Notes under the pieces: generated by a model
What the model saw: only the letters and a program-made list of their open reading frames with translations
What the model was told of the DNA's origin: nothing
Database searches by the model: none
Translations under genes and position numbers: made by a program
Assembly: GCF_001510645.1 (NCBI RefSeq)
Contig: NZ_LMVB01000001.1
Span: 825,854 to 889,853, forward strand
Length of the DNA stretch: 64,000 bases
Reading direction: 5' to 3'
Source: Paenibacillus sp. FJAT-29882
GTDB taxonomy: Bacteria; Bacillota; Bacilli; Bacillales; DSM-1321
Part shown: one piece after another, positions 37,160 to 46,161 of the stretch
Position numbering within the stretch: the stretch's first letter is position 1
How the letters are laid out: each line of letters opens with the position of its first letter

Positions 37160-39262
37160 ATGGCAAATCATAATTATGCTGAATTAACATACGCAGGAGT
37201 ATTAGGGAAGCTAATCGGTGTCTATCTTGGAAGGCCAGTAGAAGGGTGGGCATATGAAAAAATCCAAAGCGAATTTAATGAAATAAATTACTATGTTCAT
37301 GAAGAGTGTAAAGTCCCATTAATTGTTGCCGACGATGATATATCAGGAACATTTGGATTTTTTAAAGCACTAAAAGATTATAATTATAAAGATTTAACGG
37401 CCGAAAAATTCGGAGATACTTGGTTAAATTACATTATTGAAGATAAAACCGTACTTTGGTGGGGGGGCTTGGGACGTTCAACCGAGCATACGGCATTTTT
37501 ACGATTAAAAAATGGAGTAAAAGCCCCAATGAGTGGATCTATTGAAATGAACGGTCAAACACTAGCCGAACAAATTGGCGCACAAATATTTATTGATGCT
37601 ATTGCTATGAGCTGTCCGAACGATCCTGATCGAGCAGTTGAGTTGATAAAGTCTTCAGCAAGTGTGAGTCATGATGGTATGGCTGTTGAGGCAGCATGTT
37701 TTCTAGGTGCCATGCAAGCGATGGCATTTGAAGAAAAAGAGATAAGCACCCTTTTAGATAGGGGTCTTGAGTATATAAGAAATCCATTCTTAAAACATGC
37801 CATTCAAGAAACGAGAGAAGTCTGTAATAAAGAAAAGGACTGGAGAAAAGTACGTGAGTTTTTAGACAGTAAATATGGCTATAAACAGTTCCCGGGATGT
37901 TGTCATATTATACCTAATCATTTAATGGTATTAGTATCATTTATTTTAGGAGAAGACGATTTCCAAAAATCAATCATGATCGCAGCATCTGCAGGATGGG
38001 ATACTGATTGTAATGCAGGGAATGTAGGTTGTTTAAATGGTATACGTTTAGGGTTAGACGGAATAGGTAAAGGACCCGATTATAGAAATCCAGTGAGAGA
38101 TATGATGTTTGTCGTCTCTGCCGATGGTGGATCAGTGGTCACGGACGCTGTAAAAGAAACACATAAAATTGTCGCAGCAAGTAAGAGATTAATTGGCGGA
38201 AATTATGAGCGAGAAGAAAAAGCATATACATTTGATTTTAGAGGGTCTACACAAGGATTTGATTTGTGTCCATATTCAACAAATCACACAAACTATTCAA
38301 AAATCTACAATTCCAATGAGGTATCAGATGAAAATGGTTTGCTTATTGAGTGTAGTGGGGTCGCAAAAGGACTGAGTGTTCATGTATCAACACCAGTATT
38401 TATTGATTTTGATAAATTAGCAGTAAACTTTTCGACTACAGCGTCCCCGACGTTATACGCGTCTCAAAAAGTAACGTCAACCATTCATTATCATGATTCT
38501 AAAGAAGTGCAGATTAAGCATTATGTACTATATTATGACATCAATAATGAAGTTCGGCGGTTTGAAAGTGAGCCTACTTCATTACAACAAGGTGAAAATA
38601 AAGTTGAATGGGTTGTCCCTGATACAGAAGGTATGGCTATTTTTAGAATGGGATATGAAATTCTTTCCGAAGACAGATTTGACGGTAGTTTAGTAATAAA
38701 GGACATCGATTGGAATGAAGCACCAAGTCACTTTTATCAAAAAGGGATGATGATGACATCCATTTGGAGTACTACTCCATTTTGGTTGTATTCTTGGTCA
38801 AGTTCAGCCAAACATTTTGCTGCTGATTTTAAATACACATATTGTATTTCACATCATGAGAAGAATGGCGTCGTAACGATAGGGACACAGGACTGGAAAA
38901 ACTATTCAGTAGAGTCTGCACTAGAATTCAGTTTACATGAGTCAGCTGGATTAATAGTAAGAAGTAATGGTCATCGTAGATATTATGCAGCTAAGTTTGT
39001 AAATGGCAAACAAATCGTTATTGTTTGTAGGAAAGATAATGAAGAACGGATCCTTGGTTCAGTAGATTTTGAATATGAACATGACAAATTGTACAAGCTG
39101 GAATTTTCAGCAAATGAGAACATGTTATCTGTATCAGTTAATGGCCAAAAGTTAATCGAATTAATTGATAGAATCAATACGTATGATCGTGGTGCAGCCG
39201 GCTTTATCATCGATAATGGATCGATGGTTGCAGATGGATTCTCTGTTAAAAATATAATGTAG
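37160..39262 (+). CDS. ADP-ribosylglycohydrolase-family protein with C-terminal concanavalin-like module (copy 2)
   Basis: 700 residues from ATG 37160 after TTTGGAGGTG. Collinear with the gene just upstream over its whole length and clearly a tandem duplicate: YAGVLGKLIGVYLGRP, ADDDISGTF, SHDGMAVEAAC and GWDTDCNAGNVGCLNG are all kept. The C-terminal module again has SAGLIVRSNGHRRYY. Retention of both metal sites in both copies argues for two active enzymes with different specificity rather than a dead spare. The copies differ most in the middle beta domain (about 350-540). Confidence 0.82.
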   Translation: MANHNYAELTYAGVLGKLIGVYLGRPVEGWAYEKIQSEFNEINYYVHEECKVPLIVADDDISGTFGFFKALKDYNYKDLTAEKFGDTWLNYIIEDKTVLWWGGLGRSTEHTAFLRLKNGVKAPMSGSIEMNGQTLAEQIGAQIFIDAIAMSCPNDPDRAVELIKSSASVSHDGMAVEAACFLGAMQAMAFEEKEISTLLDRGLEYIRNPFLKHAIQETREVCNKEKDWRKVREFLDSKYGYKQFPGCCHIIPNHLMVLVSFILGEDDFQKSIMIAASAGWDTDCNAGNVGCLNGIRLGLDGIGKGPDYRNPVRDMMFVVSADGGSVVTDAVKETHKIVAASKRLIGGNYEREEKAYTFDFRGSTQGFDLCPYSTNHTNYSKIYNSNEVSDENGLLIECSGVAKGLSVHVSTPVFIDFDKLAVNFSTTASPTLYASQKVTSTIHYHDSKEVQIKHYVLYYDINNEVRRFESEPTSLQQGENKVEWVVPDTEGMAIFRMGYEILSEDRFDGSLVIKDIDWNEAPSHFYQKGMMMTSIWSTTPFWLYSWSSSAKHFAADFKYTYCISHHEKNGVVTIGTQDWKNYSVESALEFSLHESAGLIVRSNGHRRYYAAKFVNGKQIVIVCRKDNEERILGSVDFEYEHDKLYKLEFSANENMLSVSVNGQKLIELIDRINTYDRGAAGFIIDNGSMVADGFSVKNIM

Positions 39263-39286
39263 TGTAAGTATATGAGGTGATGATGG

Positions 39287-40204
39287 GTGTCTAAATATTT
39301 AATCGTATCCACGGCTGTGACAGATGAAACTCATAAAAAAAATAGTTCAGAGGTTAAATATGCTCTCGGTGGAGCAGGCATTTATGCGTTGGCTGGTGCG
39401 AAAATTTGGTCTGACGACATATCGATTCTGACAGGTGTAGGAGAAGACTTTCCAAATCTTCATTTTGAGTGGTTCCAAAATAACGAACTACCTACACAGA
39501 ATTTGATAATTAAGGATGCGAATACACCAAGAACCATCATTCAATATGAAGATGAAGAGAATCGAACAGAAACACCTTTTTACGGAGCCAAGCATTATCA
39601 AAAAATGAATGCTTCAGTGAGAGAAATTGAGGAAGCTGTTTCATGTGATACGGAAGGTATTTATATATTTAAAGGTCACGATGAACAATTTTGGAAAGAA
39701 TTTTTCATCCTAAATGAGCAAAAAAAATTCAAAATTTTGTGGGAGCTTAATGCAGATTCTGCACACTTTGATTTTAATGAACAAGTTAAAAGGATTGTTG
39801 AGAAAATTGATGTATTTTCGTTAAATGAAAAGGAAGCAAAATCCTTATTTGCTGAAAGTGATTTAGATGTTGTTATTGAAAGATTGAGAGAATGGAACAT
39901 TAACACCATATTTTTAAGAGTCGGATCAAAGGGAGCTTATATGCTAACGAAGAATGATTTGGTCAAAATACACAGCGTGAAGAACATACATGTTGTTGAT
40001 GTAACTGGTGGTGGAAATAGTTCGTCTGCAGGGGTATTAATTGGATTTTGCGAAAATCGTTCTTTAGAAGAGATGGGATTAATGGGGAGTATAAGTGCAG
40101 CTATCTGCATTGCACAAGAAGGTGTGCCGAGCAAGATTGATGAGAAAACAAAAGAAACAGCAAAAGAAATCTTACAAAAAATGATGGCCAAGAAAGGTGA
40201 ATGA
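39287..40204 (+). CDS. PfkB-family carbohydrate kinase with altered catalytic motif
   Basis: 305 residues, GTG start at 39287 after GAGGTGATG. Ribokinase-like fold: the N-terminal GGAGIYALAGAKIWSDD glycine region, WELNADSAHFD, VFSLNEKEAKSLF and FLRVGSKGAYML. The signature that normally reads DTxGAGD is DVTGGGNSSSAG here, so the catalytic-base Asp is Asn244 (Asp238 is the first Asp of the motif). Similar GGGN forms occur in Mak32-like relatives, so it may be a real subfamily or inactive. FrlD holds the equivalent slot in frl operons. Its stop overlaps the next gene region. Confidence 0.8.
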   Translation: MSKYLIVSTAVTDETHKKNSSEVKYALGGAGIYALAGAKIWSDDISILTGVGEDFPNLHFEWFQNNELPTQNLIIKDANTPRTIIQYEDEENRTETPFYGAKHYQKMNASVREIEEAVSCDTEGIYIFKGHDEQFWKEFFILNEQKKFKILWELNADSAHFDFNEQVKRIVEKIDVFSLNEKEAKSLFAESDLDVVIERLREWNINTIFLRVGSKGAYMLTKNDLVKIHSVKNIHVVDVTGGGNSSSAGVLIGFCENRSLEEMGLMGSISAAICIAQEGVPSKIDEKTKETAKEILQKMMAKKGE

Positions 40205-40206
40205 AC

Positions 40207-41163
40207 ATGACAGAATTGAAGAAAGTATTAATTGATTGTGATCCAGGAATGGATGATTCTTTAGCCATAATCGTAGCATGTAAATCTGGGGCTCTTGATG
40301 TAAAAGCCATTACGACTGTTTCAGGAAATTATCATGTTGATGTAACACAGGTAAATGCGAGAAAAACACTTGAATTATTGAATAGGACAGACATACCAGT
40401 AGCTAGAGGGATGGCTAAACCAATTGTACGAGATTTAGCAAGTGATCCTTTTACACATGGTGAAGACGGTCAAGCCGATGCAAACCTTCCAGATCCTACA
40501 ATGGAACTTGCGGATCAACATGCTGTAGACTTAATTATAGATACAGTAAAAAAATATCCAAATGAGTTATATATAGCAGCACTAGCGCCATTAACAAATA
40601 TAGCGATGGCCTTCTTAAAGAGTCCGGAAATCATTCCAATGATTAAAGGTATATATGCTATTGCAGGAGCATTTGGATTGAATAAATATTCTTCAGCAAA
40701 TGCAACTGGTGACAATCCTCAAAGTGAATGGAATGTGTATGTTGACCCGGAAGCGGCTGACATCGTATTTAAATCAGGGGTTCCTTTGACTGCGATTGGA
40801 TTAGATGTAGCAACACATTTTGATGTTAATTTTTCAGAGCAGCATCTACTTACATTAGAGTCAGCAAAAACAAAAGAGGCAGATTTCTTATTAAACATGA
40901 TTAATTTTGTTAACAATAGAGGGTTTGAATCGTATTGTGTGCTCATTGATTCTATGGCAATCGGAGCAATTATCGATGAATCTATTATTAAAACATTGAA
41001 AGGGAAGGTAGGCATTGAGACTAAAGGTGAAATTACACTGGGGATGACAGTTTTAGACACGAGACATCACCATACATGGAACGATCTACCCGAAGTTGAT
41101 ATCGCATATGAAGCTAATTATGAGAAATTCTTGGGAATTGTAATGGATGCTGTTTTAAAATAA
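40207..41163 (+). CDS. Inosine/uridine-preferring nucleoside hydrolase
   Basis: 318 residues from ATG 40207 (ATG 40201 is too close to AAAGGTGA). The Ca-binding motif LIDCDPGMDDSLAI gives Asp10, Asp12, Asp16 and Asp17. Other motifs: ALAPLTNIAMAFL, IYAIAGAFG, EWNVYVDPEAADIVF and GLDVATH. It cleaves the N-glycosidic bond of ribonucleosides to base and ribose. Coupled to the kinase gene and followed directly by a broken ribokinase gene, so the operon once could send free ribose to ribose-5-phosphate. Confidence 0.92.
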   Translation: MTELKKVLIDCDPGMDDSLAIIVACKSGALDVKAITTVSGNYHVDVTQVNARKTLELLNRTDIPVARGMAKPIVRDLASDPFTHGEDGQADANLPDPTMELADQHAVDLIIDTVKKYPNELYIAALAPLTNIAMAFLKSPEIIPMIKGIYAIAGAFGLNKYSSANATGDNPQSEWNVYVDPEAADIVFKSGVPLTAIGLDVATHFDVNFSEQHLLTLESAKTKEADFLLNMINFVNNRGFESYCVLIDSMAIGAIIDESIIKTLKGKVGIETKGEITLGMTVLDTRHHHTWNDLPEVDIAYEANYEKFLGIVMDAVLK

Positions 41164-41928
41164 TCAAGCCGTTGCTGCTGCAAGATTAGGTGGTAAAGTG
41201 AATTTTGTAGGAAATGTGGGTAGAGATATCTTAGGGAAAGAACTTCAAGAGAATCTATCGAATGAAGGAATTAACATTGATTTTATCAGTATAGACAAAA
41301 ATAAACGAACGGGTGTAGCTACTTTCATTGTATCTGAAGGGGATAATAGTATTATTGTCGTCCCAGGTGCCAATTACAATTTAACTCCTTCAGATGACCA
41401 ACATGTCAAAGCACTTTTAGCAAGCGGTGATATTGTCATTGTTCAATTGGAAATTTTATCAGAGACGGTAGAAGAAGTACTTAACATTTGTCATGAACAA
41501 AATGTTCCAGTTCAATTAAATCCAGCGCCAGCGTCTTCATGCACAAAGGAAATGATTGATATGGCAACCTATATAACACCTAATGAGACGGAATGTGTTG
41601 AATTATTTGGAGAATATTCGGATGACCTTTTAAAGAAATTTACAAATATATTAATCGTTACGCAAGGGGAAGCGGGAGAACCTACTACAATGGTTCAGAG
41701 ATTGTTCAAGTTCATGGATATAAGACAACAGTTACTGATACAACGGGTGCTGGTGATACTTTTAATGGCTCATTTGGCTTTGCAATAAGTAAGGGATTTA
41801 CATTTAAAGAGGCCATCCAATTTGCAAATGCTTCAGCATCACTTTCTGTGGAGAGACTAGGGGACCAGCAAGGAATGCCACCTTTACATGAAGTTAAAAA
41901 GCGATTAGAATACTGGGAAAATGATTAA
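41162..41928 (+). pseudogene. rbsK: Ribokinase pseudogene (5' truncated, one-base frameshift)
   Basis: The rbsK frame begins inside the nucleoside-hydrolase stop with NQAVAAARLGGKVNFVGNVGRD, so about the first 40 residues (start and GG.GKGA part) are missing. The frame then continues through QLNPAPASS and ITPNETECVELFGE. Near 41678 one base is lost (GGAG then AACC), shifting the frame. Adding one base restores YYNGSEIVQVHGYKTTVTD, the canonical DTTGAGDTFNGSF catalytic site and the end at TAA 41926-41928. The deletion point at the previous stop suggests a single recombination event plus later decay. Not functional unless rescued elsewhere. Confidence 0.88.
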
Positions 41929-42116
41929 TATTGAAAAGTTATTGATACGCTCACCTTATCTATCGGTTTTTGAAATCACTTCATAACTAACTAGTGTCAT
42001 TATTAGTCTTGACTTCCTAAATTTAAATGAATGGTTTAATGAATTACCACGCCTTAAGTCAATATTAAACGCCAGTCATGAAAACATAGCCTCAGCTTCA
42101 TGTCAGTCCCGACCTA

Positions 42117-42154
42117 ACAAAAAGCCTATGCACACATCACGCATGCATAGGCTT
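42117..42154 (-). terminator. Terminator of the PIG-L gene
   Basis: AAGCCTATGCA and TGCATAGGCTT arms (42122-42132, 42144-42154), with a T run on the minus strand (42121-42117). Confidence 0.8.
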
Positions 42155-42164
42155 ATTCATGTAT

Positions 42165-44672
42165 TTATTCCGCTCCGTAACTAATCATGTTTGTCAAAAT
42201 TCGATAACCGCCTGGAACTTGGCTTTGGATTTGGCGGTAGAGGACAAGGTTCGTGTAGAGATAGGTGCCTTTTCCGTAATTAGCCATTAAAATACCACCA
42301 TCAAATGGTTCTTCATTTGGATCAGCCATAGAAATGAATGTTTCAAAGCGTGGATCCCACTTCATAGGGAAGTATAATCCTCTTTCTTGAACCCAATTGT
42401 CCCAATCGCTCGTTGTTATTTTGTTCGGATAGTTGAAAAGCGCTGAGTCTGGTTTCAAGACGTTGACTACAGCTTTTTCATCGGTTACTCTCCAGCGAAT
42501 GGAGGGATTACCAATTGTAAGTGGATAAGGTGCAGTTGTCTGTGCATCCCATCCATCACCAGGTTTGTGATATTGAACGACAAGATGGCCACCATTTTCT
42601 ACATATTGCAGTAAGCGAGCATTATTTGCTTTTAAATCTTCTCGAGACAAGTAAGCGCGAATGCCTGTCACAATCGTATCGTATTGACTCAAATCGCCGG
42701 ATGTTAAATCTGCTTCTGTTAGCTTGGTAATATTGAGACCTGCGTTGCTTAAGTAGTCAGCTACTTTATCAAATCCACTCTCGATATAGCCGACTTTTAA
42801 TGAAGCTGGTTTTAATAGCTCGAAAGCAACGGTGTTGATTGCTGCTGGATATTGATAATAGAAGGTGCCGATATGGTCATAGGAAATTTCTTGAATGGTA
42901 GAATTAAATGTTTTTCCATTGACCATAGCTTGTGCCGTTAGTTTATACTCACCATTTTGAATCGTTTTCGGTGGTGTAAGGGTAAATTTCGCTTGTTTCT
43001 CTTCTGACATTTTCGTAAATGAAACGGTTGTTTTTGTAGGAGAAACTCTCCAATCTTTAGGAATGTTTAAACCGATGTTGGCTGATGCTTTTCCATTACG
43101 ATAATTTTTCACGGTTACGGTTACGGGTATTTCTTTTTGCACGTCTGCGGTGTTGACAACGATGTCTTCAGGAGAAAGGGTTAAACTGACATCTGGAAGA
43201 ACAGCCACGGTACCTTCCAAATCCTCTGTTACAGTCGTTTTGGTGTTCCCAAATTCATATGAAATGTTTGTTGTAAGCGCTGGTTCATGATAGGCGTGAT
43301 AATAGTCTGCATCTTTTGGCACATCAATCTCATAAGTAATCGTCGTTGATTGATTTGGTGCTAGATTGATTGCTTTCGCCTTTGTTTTAGCTTTCCACCC
43401 TTTTGGCACATCCAATAAAGTTGAGACTTTTTTCAGCGTTTGTTTTCCTGTATTCTTTACGGTTACGGTTACGTTTGTTTCTTGACCTTTTGTCAGGATG
43501 GTAGAGGCTGCTTTTGCCTTTACATCTAGGCCTGAAGAGACATAGCTTGCAGTTTGTAATTGCTCTTCTTTTAAGGAAAGTTTGTGAAGCAAATCATTTT
43601 TCAATTCCGGGTTTAACTTAGCTTTTTTAATTTGGGATGAAAGTGAGCGTACATTAGACAGTGCAGTTTGTGATGTTGTGAAAACATGTTGTTCATTTGG
43701 ATAGGCGGCAACAACCGCGTTCAAATTTCGTTGCACATTGATGAATTCAGTCTTTAATTTTGAAGCAGAGCTTGGGAGTTTGGCCGACCACTCGGTAAAA
43801 TTATAAGGGACTCCGGCAAATAGATCTGACTTGTCATTCAGATCAACAGCAGTTTGTTTTAATTCTAGATGGATTTGGCGGGGTGCTGCTGGGATATCAG
43901 ATCCCATACCTTGGCTTTTGTGCAGATAACGTGATTGTTCGCCAAGTTGTGGGTAGGTCATGCCATATATGGGATCATAGGTGCCGATTTCGATAGATGT
44001 AGTCGCTTTCTCTTTAGTGGAAACAGGTAAATACAACTTTTTCACTTGCCATACCGATAGACCTTGTTTCAAATGTTGCGGGTATACAGTTGGATCAGCT
44101 GCATCTTTAAAAGCACGTTCACTTAAAATCGTCATGGTGCGATGATGGCCATGCTGAGTATCATCATCTTGGAAGGAAGGCATGAGAATATCAGGCTGAT
44201 ATGTACGGATAAAGCGGATCAGCCGTTCATATGTTACATCTTCGCCCCATTTTGCTAATGTTTCTGCAGGTGTTTTCGAAAAGCCGAAATCATAAATCGG
44301 ATCAGAGGTTGTTTCACTGAGATGGTAGGCTTTTACACCAGTAATTTTCGCTGCTTCAATCATTTCTCTGGAGCGGATAATTCCAAGGGCATTGTCTAGT
44401 TCAGCGCCGATTTCATTTTGTCCGCCTTCCCCGCGGTTTGCGATCAGGCTTGATGTTTTTACACCTAATCCCCTTGATAAATAGGCAAGAAAATCGCTGC
44501 GTTCATCATCAGGATGAGCGCCACTGTTTAAGAATGTAACGGTCGTTTCAAGCGGTTTGACTGCATTCCACAACGCCACATCTGGTTTTTTCGGTTCGTT
44601 TGCACTACCTGTGATCGGTACGAGTGAAAATACGATCGCGAGAGAAAGCAAAGTGATTAAAATCTTTTTCAT
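42165..44672 (-). CDS. Secreted PIG-L-family deacetylase with Ig-like NEW3 domains and a GATase-like C-terminus
   Basis: 835 residues. Sec signal peptide (cut near GSANE, about residue 25). The N-terminal LmbE/PIG-L domain (about 45-300) has zinc motif AHPDDE (His53, Asp55, Asp56) and the distal HGHH (His174-177), so it should be an active N-deacetylase on an extracellular N-acetyl sugar or amine. Next come two NPCBM-associated NEW3-type Ig domains (about 385-480 and 490-590: VTVKNTGKQTLKKVS; VTVKNYRNGKASANI). Then a class I glutaminase-like fold (about 610-835: VGYIESGFDKVADYLSNAG, QYVENGGHLVVQYHKPG) without an obvious catalytic Cys. ATG 44672 after GAAAGGGG. Divergent from the ROK/ABC/lyase operon. 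Confidence 0.85.
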   Translation of the reverse strand: MKKILITLLSLAIVFSLVPITGSANEPKKPDVALWNAVKPLETTVTFLNSGAHPDDERSDFLAYLSRGLGVKTSSLIANRGEGGQNEIGAELDNALGIIRSREMIEAAKITGVKAYHLSETTSDPIYDFGFSKTPAETLAKWGEDVTYERLIRFIRTYQPDILMPSFQDDDTQHGHHRTMTILSERAFKDAADPTVYPQHLKQGLSVWQVKKLYLPVSTKEKATTSIEIGTYDPIYGMTYPQLGEQSRYLHKSQGMGSDIPAAPRQIHLELKQTAVDLNDKSDLFAGVPYNFTEWSAKLPSSASKLKTEFINVQRNLNAVVAAYPNEQHVFTTSQTALSNVRSLSSQIKKAKLNPELKNDLLHKLSLKEEQLQTASYVSSGLDVKAKAASTILTKGQETNVTVTVKNTGKQTLKKVSTLLDVPKGWKAKTKAKAINLAPNQSTTITYEIDVPKDADYYHAYHEPALTTNISYEFGNTKTTVTEDLEGTVAVLPDVSLTLSPEDIVVNTADVQKEIPVTVTVKNYRNGKASANIGLNIPKDWRVSPTKTTVSFTKMSEEKQAKFTLTPPKTIQNGEYKLTAQAMVNGKTFNSTIQEISYDHIGTFYYQYPAAINTVAFELLKPASLKVGYIESGFDKVADYLSNAGLNITKLTEADLTSGDLSQYDTIVTGIRAYLSREDLKANNARLLQYVENGGHLVVQYHKPGDGWDAQTTAPYPLTIGNPSIRWRVTDEKAVVNVLKPDSALFNYPNKITTSDWDNWVQERGLYFPMKWDPRFETFISMADPNEEPFDGGILMANYGKGTYLYTNLVLYRQIQSQVPGGYRILTNMISYGAE

Positions 44673-44725
44673 ACTTGTAACCCCTTTCGATTTTAGTTAA
44701 GCTTCTTTGAAGACTATGCCTAGTA

Positions 44726-44746
44726 GGTTAGTAATATTACCTAACG
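44726..44746. promoter_or_regulatory. Palindrome upstream of the PIG-L gene, candidate ROK operator
   Basis: GTTAG (44727-44731) and CTAAC (44741-44745) around TAATATTAC. It lies in the divergent region controlled by the ROK regulator. Confidence 0.45.
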
Positions 44747-44881
44747 AACTGGATAAAAAAAGCTTATCTAAATAAATAGCACGCTTGGTTATAATTGTAA
44801 ATGATACTTAATAACTATTAAAAACCGAATATTTAAAATAATTAAAAAATAACTTGTTCATATTATCCTAATAAGGTATAT

Positions 44882-44912
44882 TTTAGTTAATTAGGCAGAT
44901 TGACTAACTAAA
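44882..44912. promoter_or_regulatory. Palindrome upstream of the ROK gene, candidate auto-operator
   Basis: TTTAGTTA (44882-44889) and TAACTAAA (44905-44912), with inner TTAG/CTAA. Its form is similar to XylR-type (ROK) operators. Confidence 0.5.
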
Positions 44913-44931
44913 CAGGTAAGGCCGTGATGTG

Positions 44932-46161
44932 ATGAGTTTTAAACGAACACCCAGTCATCTAAAATTCGTTAATAAAAAAAGAACTATTCAATGTATAAAA
45001 GAATGTTCACCGATTTCAAGGGCTGAGATTGCGAGTATGCTTGGTCTAAGTAAACCGACTGTTTCTCAACTTATAGACGAACTCATCAATGAAAAATGGG
45101 TCGTTGAGAAAGGAATTGGTGAATCTTCTGCACAAGGTGGGAGGCGACCGATTCAGCTCTTTTTTAATGAACGAAAAGCGTTTATCATCGGGGCAGATAT
45201 TGGCGGGACGAATGTGAAAATCGTGGTATGTGACCTAATTGGCAACATTCTTTGTGAAACGAGTTTTTCAACAACTACGTATTTGCAATCAGGCCTTCTT
45301 AAGCAAATGGCGCTTGAAACGGATCGATTGATTAACAAGAAACAGATTTCTAAAGAGCAAATTTTAGGAATGGGCGTAGGTATTCCTGGGATCACGCAAA
45401 CGAAAAGCGGCTTGGTGATTGAGGCTCCGAGCTTAGGGTGGATCCAATACCCGTTTATTGCAGAAGCGAAACGCTACTTTGATTTTCCGATTTATGTCGA
45501 CAATGATGTGAATGTGGCGGCGATAGGTGAACAGTGGTTGGGGAACGCAAAGAATAAACGAAATGTGCTGTTTATTGCGGTTGGTACAGGAATTGGTAGC
45601 GGTATCATCCTGAATAACCAATTATATAGAGGGGCATCAAGTGCAGCTGGAGAAATGGGTTATATGGTGACAAATAAAGATGATATGAAACGTGAATTCA
45701 AGCCGATTTTTCACAGATATGGCTATTTGGAAAGTGTTGCAGGAGGGAAATCGATTGGCGCCGATTTTACCAAAGCTGTCCAAAAAGACCCAGGACATGC
45801 TTTATATGAACAGGCGAGGACCTCTGAATTAGTAGGAGAAGAAGCTTTTTTATCTGCCAAAAATGGAGACCATGTAGCAATTGCGGTTATTAACGAGGCG
45901 ATCGAACATTTGGCGTACGCGATTGTCAATGCTGCGAGTTTACTAAATCCAGAGATTGTTATTTTAGGAGGTGGTGTACTACATTCAGCTGCATACATTT
46001 TACCTAGAATTCAAGAGATAGTAGATCCTTATCTGCCCAGTTTAGTAGAAATAACAACTTCAAGGCTTGGAGAAAACGCCGGCGTCTTAGGAGCAGTATC
46101 ACTATTTTTGAGAGAACATGAGAGCATTTTGAATGTTCATGATGAGGGGGATTTTTTATGA
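44932..46161 (+). CDS. ROK-family transcriptional regulator
   Basis: 409 residues from ATG 44932; an in-frame GTG at 44929 is adjacent, and the ribosome binding site is weak. N-terminal winged helix (ISRAEIASMLGLSKPTVSQLIDELINEKW), then a ROK domain with IIGADIGGTNVKIVVCDLIG, GVGIPGITQ, VDNDVNVAAIGE and LFIAVGTGIGSGIILN. The usual zinc motif CxCGxxGC is absent: the sequence there reads REFKPIFHRYGYLESVAGG, like some ROK regulators. It heads the ABC/lyase operon and overlaps the binding-protein gene (ATGA). It probably controls both directions, including the PIG-L gene. Confidence 0.88.
   Translation: MSFKRTPSHLKFVNKKRTIQCIKECSPISRAEIASMLGLSKPTVSQLIDELINEKWVVEKGIGESSAQGGRRPIQLFFNERKAFIIGADIGGTNVKIVVCDLIGNILCETSFSTTTYLQSGLLKQMALETDRLINKKQISKEQILGMGVGIPGITQTKSGLVIEAPSLGWIQYPFIAEAKRYFDFPIYVDNDVNVAAIGEQWLGNAKNKRNVLFIAVGTGIGSGIILNNQLYRGASSAAGEMGYMVTNKDDMKREFKPIFHRYGYLESVAGGKSIGADFTKAVQKDPGHALYEQARTSELVGEEAFLSAKNGDHVAIAVINEAIEHLAYAIVNAASLLNPEIVILGGGVLHSAAYILPRIQEIVDPYLPSLVEITTSRLGENAGVLGAVSLFLREHESILNVHDEGDFL

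Noticed and set aside
41198-41788. Reading the ribokinase-like frame as an intact 196-residue protein
   Set aside because: It lacks the N-terminus and the real C-terminal half continues in another frame; the last 35 residues are out-of-frame translation.
42165-44672. Bacillithiol enzyme BshB
   Set aside because: BshB is cytoplasmic and about 230 residues; this protein is secreted, with 835 residues and extra domains.
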